NCBI GenBank assembly: GCA_949281375.1
Contig: CASDLT010000024.1
Span: 184,489 to 248,488 of the forward strand
DNA length: 64,000 bases
DNA from: an uncultured Nitrosomonas sp.
GTDB lineage: Bacteria > Pseudomonadota > Gammaproteobacteria > Burkholderiales > Nitrosomonadaceae
Direction of reading: 5' to 3'
Both the position numbers and the translations under genes were made by a program. This document shows, piece by piece, positions 56,996 to 64,000 of this stretch (positions within the stretch are counted from its first letter, which is position 1; each line of letters begins with the position of its first letter). The notes beneath the pieces are model-generated. The model was not told where the DNA came from and did no database searches. It was given only the letters and a program-made list of their open reading frames with translations.

Positions 56996-59794
56996 TTACG
57001 CCGCCAAATTTTCGGTAAGCTGCAATATTTCGTTGATCTCCACCGGGCTGAAAACGCCGCGAATCCCCAGCGGGTGGATGACCGTGAAGGGAGCGTTGAT
57101 CAGGTCTTTCTTCTCCACCTTTTCGCGCTCGATGATGAAGCCCTTCAGCAGATTGAGGAATTCCATCTGCCGGCTGCTGAGCGTGGTGTGAGCGCGGATG
57201 AATTGGTCAAAGGCGGCGCTGACCTCGTCCGGGAAGCTCCTGAGCACTTCAATACCCAGGATGTGGCGGATGAACTAGATGAAGCGCGCCTTGCGGTTCT
57301 TGTAGACCTGACGCAGCAGGTCTTCGGTGATGTGCGGGTGCTCTTCGTGCAGCAGTTCGGCCAGTTCGTTAGCCTCTTCGTTGCTCACTGCCTCGCCGTT
57401 CTTGATCTTCTGCAGCACCAGGTTGTGCGCGGTGAGTTCGGCAATCAGGTTTTCCACCATTTCGCGGTAACGGGTGATACTGACCGCCTCGTGCTGTGGG
57501 CCGAACTCCACCCATTCCTTCTTGTGCAGTTCATCGGCCAGATCAAGGTGGGTTTGCTCCTGACCGGTGCTTTGCTCGCGGAATTTCATCAGCGGGCCGA
57601 GCTTGGCGACCATGTCGTCAAAGGCATCTTCATCGGCTTTGGCCCAGTAGTGGCTGGTTTGTGCGGCGCGAATCAGAGTTTCTTCCTGCTTCACAAAGCT
57701 GACCGAGAGCGGCAATTCGCTGATCTGTTCGACGATGCCCGCTTTGAGGGTTTCGGCTTGTTCCTTGTCTTCATTGAGCACGGCCAGTGAATATTCCAGC
57801 AGGTCGCGTTCAAAACGCATGGCCTTGAAGTCGGCCTCCGAAACAGTGCGGAACAGCGGCTTGATTTCAGCGCGCAGGAACTCCAACCGTTCGTGACTGA
57901 GGCTGATCCAAAAGTTGTCGTCTTCCAGACGCGCCAGCGCGGCAGCGGCTTCCTTGATCACGACCGACTCCTTGGGCAGTGCAGCAATCTGCGCGCGGAG
58001 CTTGGCGATTTCACGACGGGCAATGTCGGCATTGCCGCCGTCGTTGGCTTTTTCGATTTTGTCGAGGCGCAGGCCCACCAGCCGCACCGGCAGCGGCAAC
58101 TGTGGCTTGAGCTCCTTGCCCTTGGGGTTGAGTTTGAAGTATTCGAAGTTGTCCCAGCAGTCGAGGATCAGGAACACATCTTTTTCCAGGCACCAGGGCT
58201 TGGGTTTGCTGGTTTCCAGCAAGCGCGTTCCGCGCCCGACCATCTGCCAGAACTTGGTGTAGGAATAAACCGGTTTGGCGAACACAAGGTTGACAATTTC
58301 GCGCACGTCAATGCCGGTATCGAGCATGTCCACGCTGATGGCGATGCGCGGCATGTCGTTGTTGGTGAACTGATCGAGCAGGCCACCTTTGCCGTAGACG
58401 CGCGGATCGTCTGATACCAGTACCATAGCCAGCTCGCCGTGGTATTGCGGGTAGAGCTTGTCGAAGATTTCTTCCATGCGCCGGGCGTGGGCCTTGGTGG
58501 CGCAGAAGAAGATGGTCTTGCCAGGCAGCACGCCGTTCGCGTCTTTGATGGCCTCTTCCATGAATTCACGGACGATCAGCGTGTTGGTGCCCTTGTTGAT
58601 CACCTGCTTTTCAAGCTGGGTGCCCTCGAAGTTGATGTCCTCCACCTCCTTGCCCTGCAGGATCAGCTTTTTCTGGTCTTCCAGTGAAATGGTGCGCTTG
58701 CTGATGCCTTCCATCTGGAACTTGGTCTGAATCTTCATGACCTGAAAGTTGCAGAGGTAGGGCGGCACGTTGTTCACGGCTTCTTCATAGGTGTAGGCAA
58801 ACGTGGGAATGCCGTCTTCGCAATGGAAAAGCTGGAAGGTGTTGTGATCGATGATGTCGGTCGGTGTGGCCGTCAAACCCAGGGTGATGGTTTTGAAATA
58901 GTCGAGGACTTCGCCGAAGGTGTTGTAGATGGAGCGATGACTCTCATCGACGACGATGAAATCGAAAAAGTGCGGCGACAGGTGCTGCGCCTCGTCCCGG
59001 ATGATGTTCAGCATCGTGGGATAGGTGGCGACATACACGCGGCGGTCGGTGGCAATCAGCTTTTCACCGACGTTGGGCCAGCGTGGCTCATTGGGCATGT
59101 GCTCCTTGAAGGCTGCCAGCGCTTGCTCGCGAAGTGCGATACGGTCGACCAGGAACAGCACTTTTTCTGCGTGGCCGGCGCGCATCAAGGCATCAACCAT
59201 GGCAATGCAAGTACGGGTTTTGCCCGTGCCGGTAGCCATCACCAGCAGGAAATCACGCTGTTTTTTCTCGATGCCTTCGAGCACCGAGCGAATGGCGCGG
59301 ATCTGGTAGTCACGCCCGGCAATTGAAGTGTTGATGAATTCCTGCGTCAACGGCTTGCGATTGCGACGGATGTAGGAAAAGCGTTCCAGATCGTCGCGCG
59401 TGGGAAAACCGACAACCTTCCGTGGCGGCGCGTTTTCCAAATCCCAAAAATAGGTTTCGTGGCCATTGGTATAGAAGCAGAATGGCAGTTCGCCACCTAT
59501 TTGCTTCTGGATGTTGTAGCAGTACTGCTTGGCCTGTTCACGGCCAAGGGCAGCATCCCGGGCGGTCTTCTTCGCCTCAATCACCGCAACCGGTTTACGG
59601 TCCTTGCCAAGCAAAACATAATCGCTGAACTGATGCCCTTCATAACGAGTGCGAGGCTCTGCAACACCCTCCGGGAGGGTATTCAGGATATCGAATTCCT
59701 CAATGACCTGTGCTGGGTCTTTGACATTCCAACCCGATTGCGCCAATAACCCATCGATCAGCTCCGAGCGAGTTTGGGCCTCAGTCTTGGTCAT
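56996..59794 (-). pseudogene. hsdR: Type I restriction endonuclease subunit with internal amber codon
   Basis: ORF 57275-59794 (LVMATGTGKTRTCIAMVDAL, VDESHRSIYNTFGEVLDYF, MVGRGTRL) ends KARFI-TAG; same frame continues FIRHILGIEVLRSFPDEVSAAFDQFIRAH... to 56996. Confidence 0.9.
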
Positions 59795-60076
59795 GCACTT
59801 ACTTTTCCTGTTTTATGCGCAAGAGCAAGATAAAAAGATCGGGGGAATAACCTGCGGGAAGGTGAAAATTCACTGCTTGCTACATTCATTTTGTTCATTA
59901 AATCAGTCTCTTTAAAAGTTTAAAAAACTTACTTCTTTTCCTGATCGTCAGAAAACAAATGATGCAAAATATCTGATGATGAACTATTAAGTCAATTCTA
60001 TTTTGGAGAAGATTGCGATCCCACCATCACTTGGTTTACCATCCTTTCCCACATTCATTGACCAAAACACATCCCC

Positions 60077-62302
60077 ATGCTGTCATCTATCGAACAACGC
60101 CTTGCCACCGAGCTTGCCGTCAAAACCTCACAAATCCAGGCCACCGTCCAATTGCTCGACGATGGCGCGACGGTGCCGTTTATCGCGCGCTACCGCAAGG
60201 AGGCGACGGGCGGGCTGGACGATGCGCAGTTGCGGTTGCTGGCGGAGCGATTGCACAGTTTGCGCGAGCTGGAGAAGCGGCGCGCAGCGATCATTGCGGC
60301 GATTGAAAAACTCGGCAAGATGACGCCACCACTTCTCGACGCACTCACCCATGCAACGGATAAGGCACTGCTCGAGGATTTGTACCTGCCGTACCGCAAG
60401 AAACGCCGCACCAAAGCGCAGATCGCGCATGAGGCCGGGTTGCAACCGCTGGCCGATAGTCTGTTGAACGATCCTCGACTCGAACCACAAGCCGAGGCGG
60501 CGAAATATCTGAAAGCACCGTTCACCACCGAAGAAGGCGATAATCCCGGCGTGGCCGATGCGGCTGCCGCACTGGAAGGCGCGCAGCATATTCTGATCGA
60601 GCGTTTCGCCGAGCATGCTCCGCTGTTGCAGACCTTGCGCGATTACTTGCGCGGACATGGTGTGCTGACCGCCAAAGCCGTCAAGGACAAAAAAGACAGC
60701 GACACCAAATACACCGACTATCACGATTACAGCGAAGCGATCAGCAAGATTCCATCGCACCGCGCGCTGGCATTGTTGCGCGGCGAGCGGGAAGGTGTTT
60801 TGAAGCTGAAGCTGCTGCTGGATTCCGAGCTGGAAGACAAATCCCGCAACTTGACGCTGAATCCATGCGAACAAATGATTTCGCGGCAATTCAGCATCCG
60901 TGACCAGAAACGCGCAGCCGATGGCTGGTTGATCGATACCGTGCGTCAGGCCTGGCGCACGAAAATTTTTGCGCATCTCGAAACCGAGTTGATGGGCAAC
61001 TTACAAGAAAGCGCTGAAACCGAAGCCATCAAAGTGTTTGCGCAAAACCTGAAAGCATTGTTGCTCGCCCCCCCTGCCGGCGCGCGCGTAACCATCGGGC
61101 TCGATCCGGGCTTGCGCACCGGTGTGAAAGTGGCGGTGGTCGATGCCACCGGCAAGGTGCTCGACACCACAACGATCTATCCGCATGCACCGAGAAATGA
61201 TTGGGATGGCGCATTGCACACGTTGAAACAATTGGCAGAACGCCATTCCGCGACGCTGATCGCCATCGGCAACGGCACTGCGTCGCGCGAAACCGACCAT
61301 CTGGCCCAGGAGTTGAGCAAAAAATATCCGCAGCTCAAACTGACGTCGATCATGGTATCGGAAGCCGGCGCGTCGGTGTATTCGGCATCGGAACTGGCGT
61401 CCGAGGAACTGCCGAATCTCGATGTATCGTTGCGCGGGGCGGTGTCGATCGCCCGACGCTTGCAGGACCCGCTGGCCGAATTGGTCAAGATCGACCCGAA
61501 ATCCATCGGTGTCGGGCAGTACCAGCATGACGTCAATCAGAGCCAATTGGCGCAATCGCTCGACGCCGTGGTGGAAGACAGCGTCAACGCCGTCGGTGTC
61601 GATGTCAATACCGCGTCACCGGCCCTGCTGCGTTACGTTGCCGGGTTGAACAGCAAAATTGCGCATAACATCGTGGCGTATCGCGACAGCAAGGGTCGAT
61701 TTGCTCAGCGTGCCGAATTAATGAAGGTACCCAGCCTGGGTGCAAAAACCTTTGAACAGGCTGCTGGATTCCTGCGCATTGCGGATGGCAACAATCCGCT
61801 CGATGCCTCTGCCGTGCACCCGGAATCTTATCCGCTGGTGGAACAAATTCTGCGCAACGTCAAGCTGAAGGTTAACGAATTGATCGGCAATGCCGCCATA
61901 CTGAAAACCGTGCGCCCGGAGCAGTACGCCAATGAGCGATTCGGTTTACCCACCATCCGGGACATCCTGCACGAACTGGAAAAACCCGGCCGCGATCCAC
62001 GCGCCACTTTCAAGACCGCCACCTTCAAGGAAGGCGTTGAAACGCTGCAAGACCTGCACCCCGGCATGGTGCTGGAAGGCGTGGTCACCAACGTCGCCGC
62101 GTTTGGCGCCTTTGTCGACATCGGTGTGCATCAGGATGGCCTGGTACATATTTCTGCCTTGGCGGATAAATTCGTCAAGGATCCGCATAGCGTCGTCAAA
62201 GTTAGTCAGGTCGTTACCGTCAAGGTCGTCGAAGTCGATGAAAAACGGCGACGGATTGCGCTGACGATGCGGTCGGATGATAACGCCACCACACGCCGAT
62301 AA
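60077..62302 (+). CDS. tex: Tex/YhgF family transcription accessory protein
   Basis: VPFIARYRKEATGGLDDAQLR, GLDPGLRTGVKVAVVDATG, C-terminal S1 domain LHPGMVLEGVVTNVAAFGAFVDIGVHQDGLVHIS. Confidence 0.95.
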   Translation: MLSSIEQRLATELAVKTSQIQATVQLLDDGATVPFIARYRKEATGGLDDAQLRLLAERLHSLRELEKRRAAIIAAIEKLGKMTPPLLDALTHATDKALLEDLYLPYRKKRRTKAQIAHEAGLQPLADSLLNDPRLEPQAEAAKYLKAPFTTEEGDNPGVADAAAALEGAQHILIERFAEHAPLLQTLRDYLRGHGVLTAKAVKDKKDSDTKYTDYHDYSEAISKIPSHRALALLRGEREGVLKLKLLLDSELEDKSRNLTLNPCEQMISRQFSIRDQKRAADGWLIDTVRQAWRTKIFAHLETELMGNLQESAETEAIKVFAQNLKALLLAPPAGARVTIGLDPGLRTGVKVAVVDATGKVLDTTTIYPHAPRNDWDGALHTLKQLAERHSATLIAIGNGTASRETDHLAQELSKKYPQLKLTSIMVSEAGASVYSASELASEELPNLDVSLRGAVSIARRLQDPLAELVKIDPKSIGVGQYQHDVNQSQLAQSLDAVVEDSVNAVGVDVNTASPALLRYVAGLNSKIAHNIVAYRDSKGRFAQRAELMKVPSLGAKTFEQAAGFLRIADGNNPLDASAVHPESYPLVEQILRNVKLKVNELIGNAAILKTVRPEQYANERFGLPTIRDILHELEKPGRDPRATFKTATFKEGVETLQDLHPGMVLEGVVTNVAAFGAFVDIGVHQDGLVHISALADKFVKDPHSVVKVSQVVTVKVVEVDEKRRRIALTMRSDDNATTRR

Positions 62303-62618
62303 GCACATCGCGCATCGGCCGATAACAGTTCAAGCTGTGCTTGGTGTGCATTATTTTTCTGAGCTACTAAAAGTGACTATTCTGATTCACCGTTCACTTT
62401 CCACTCTCTCACCGCAAAAAGTAAATATTGCTCCCCACCATGCCATCCAAATCTTACAAATTGGATATTTATCCCATCAAATCCGGCTATTTACGCGACT
62501 TTTCTAGTCAAATATCATCTATAAACTACTCATCAATCCTGCTACCCTGCCTCTGCTAAACAAAAGATTTTTCACGTTTGGCGGTTGTACTGGTCAATTC
62601 TCAATAACACGCTGTTGC

Positions 62619-62721
62619 ATCACAATAAAAGCCAAACTTATCGCAAGGTAAGGGCGGAAAATCATGGATCCAACGAAGTTGGAGCGCCAGATTGCCGATG
62701 GTGATTTCGTTAAATCACTGT
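62619..62721 (+). promoter_or_regulatory. Candidate divergent c-di-GMP-I (GEMM) riboswitch in the leader of the RTX gene
   Basis: GCCAAACTTATCGCAAGGTAAGGGCGGAAAATCATGGATCC...AGCGCCAGATTGCCGATGG resembles GEMM-I GGCAAACC-P2(GNRA)-GGGACGCAAAGCC...GCCGGGTTGCCGATGG; P1 ATCAC/GTGAT closes it. Confidence 0.55.
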
Positions 62722-62770
62722 ACCGTAGTTTTTTATCAACAAAAAAAAACCCTTCAGAAAGGATATTCAA

Positions 62771-64000
62771 ATGACTACCAAAACAGTAAATGGCACGGGC
62801 AGTAACGATACCATCGTAATCGCCGACAGCACTCCAGCACCTGGCTTTGAGGTAACCACGAATGAGTTACTCAGCGGACCTTTCAGCGACGATACGCTGG
62901 TTGTCAATGGCTTGTCCGGTTCGGATAGCATCAATTTGGCAGCACTGACTTCCGCTTCTGGTGTTATTAGTGTTACGGTCAGCGGTGGAGCTGGCAACGA
63001 TACGCTTACAGGTAGCAACTTGAATGACACCTTCCTGGTTTCTGGCAGCGGAGAAGGCAGCGATGTCTATGACGGCGGCGCCGACAATGACACCATCAAG
63101 GCGCAGAGCAATGGCACCTTCATCCAGCTTGCGGGTAATTTCGGCTCTACCAACAGCATCGAAACCATCAGCGCCGACGGTAAAACGGGCGTGACCGTGC
63201 TGGGAGATGGCGGCAACAATACCCTGGATTTCTCCAGCACGACCTTGGATAGCGTCGTGGTGGACGGCGGTTCCGGCAATGACGCCGTCACTGGAAATGC
63301 GGATGCCAACACCATTCGTGGCGGCGCGGGCAACGATACGCTCAATGGCGGCGGCGGCGACGACACCTTCCTGGTTTCCGGCAGCGGAGAAGGCAGCGAT
63401 GTCTACGGCGGTGGCGCCGACAATGACACCATCAAGGCGCAGAGCAATGGCACCTTCATCCAGCTTGCGGGTAATTTCGGCGCCAGCAACAGCATCGAAA
63501 CCATCACCAGTGACGGCAAAACCAACGTGACGGTTTTAGGAGATAGCGCCAGCAACACCTTGAATTTTTCCAGCACTACATTGACTGACGTGGTGGTTAA
63601 TGGTGGTTCCGGCAACGACACGATCACCGGTAATGCTGCTGGCAATACATTGCGGGGTGGAGAAGGCGCCGATACCATCAGAGGCTTGGCCGGAGATGAT
63701 ATTTTGTTTGGCGATGGAGGAAACGATACCTTCACGGTTGCCGGCAGTGGTGAAGGATTGGATACCGTCAATGGCGGCACGGGCAATGACACCTGGCTTG
63801 GTATCGGCGGCAACGATGTCTTCTACGTCACCAGCGGGCTGAGCAACCTCATCTCCGTTGAAAATATCAATGGCGGCGCAAACACCGACCAAATCGTCGC
63901 CACGGCTGGCGACGATATCCTCGATTTCTCCATTGGGCCTACGCTAACCAGCATCGAAGAAATCATTGGCGGTGCAGGCAACGATACCATCACGGGTAAT
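62771..64000 (+). CDS. RTX/hemolysin-type calcium-binding repeat protein, truncated by window end
   Basis: Open for 410 codons from ATG 62771 (MTTKTVNGTGSNDTIVIADS); multiple GGxGNDT nonapeptides (VSGGAGNDTLTGSNLNDTF, RGGAGNDTLNGGGGDDTF). Absent from ORF track because no stop in window. Confidence 0.85.
   Translation, partial: MTTKTVNGTGSNDTIVIADSTPAPGFEVTTNELLSGPFSDDTLVVNGLSGSDSINLAALTSASGVISVTVSGGAGNDTLTGSNLNDTFLVSGSGEGSDVYDGGADNDTIKAQSNGTFIQLAGNFGSTNSIETISADGKTGVTVLGDGGNNTLDFSSTTLDSVVVDGGSGNDAVTGNADANTIRGGAGNDTLNGGGGDDTFLVSGSGEGSDVYGGGADNDTIKAQSNGTFIQLAGNFGASNSIETITSDGKTNVTVLGDSASNTLNFSSTTLTDVVVNGGSGNDTITGNAAGNTLRGGEGADTIRGLAGDDILFGDGGNDTFTVAGSGEGLDTVNGGTGNDTWLGIGGNDVFYVTSGLSNLISVENINGGANTDQIVATAGDDILDFSIGPTLTSIEEIIGGAGNDTITGN
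63026..63697 (+). repeat. Two tandem ~336-bp (112-aa) repeats within the RTX gene
   Basis: Units starting GACACCTTCCTGGTTTCTGGCAGCGGAGAAGG at 63026 and 63362; first ~115 nt nearly identical. Confidence 0.85.

Noticed and set aside
62767-63892. Minus-strand Pro/Ser/Leu-rich ORFs opposite the RTX gene
   Set aside because: Low-complexity shadows of GGxGND repeats; the plus-strand frame has clear RTX motifs.

Overview
The window looks like a chromosomal segment from a Nitrosomonas-like betaproteobacterium; this is inferred from gene content and protein style, not proven. Positions 1-51.7 kb are mostly ordinary housekeeping genes: cheV, ilvD, lgt, ppsA/ppsR, phoBR, ubiE, metG, mrp/apbC, dcd, a PLP decarboxylase, folA/thyA, queF, smc, zipA, zapA with a 6S RNA, tonB/exbBD, ftsK, lolA, rarA, serS and rdgC. 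Positions 51.7-59.8 kb hold a decaying defence island. Its type I restriction system has an hsdM frameshifted by an 8-bp tandem duplication and an hsdR with an in-frame amber codon. Its fic gene survives as N- and C-terminal fragments that bracket an intact AlbA_2/RecG-like ATPase gene. The window ends in tex and the start of a large RTX-type repeat protein. That gene's leader resembles a divergent c-di-GMP-I (GEMM) riboswitch with a plausible mutually exclusive expression platform. Other points of interest are a 21-aa leader ORF with a strong Shine-Dalgarno upstream of the decarboxylase, a GGDEF protein with a destroyed active-site motif, a truncated FG-GAP adhesin remnant, and Fur-box-like palindromes between tonB and an RDD gene. 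All calls come from reading the sequence; no database search was run.
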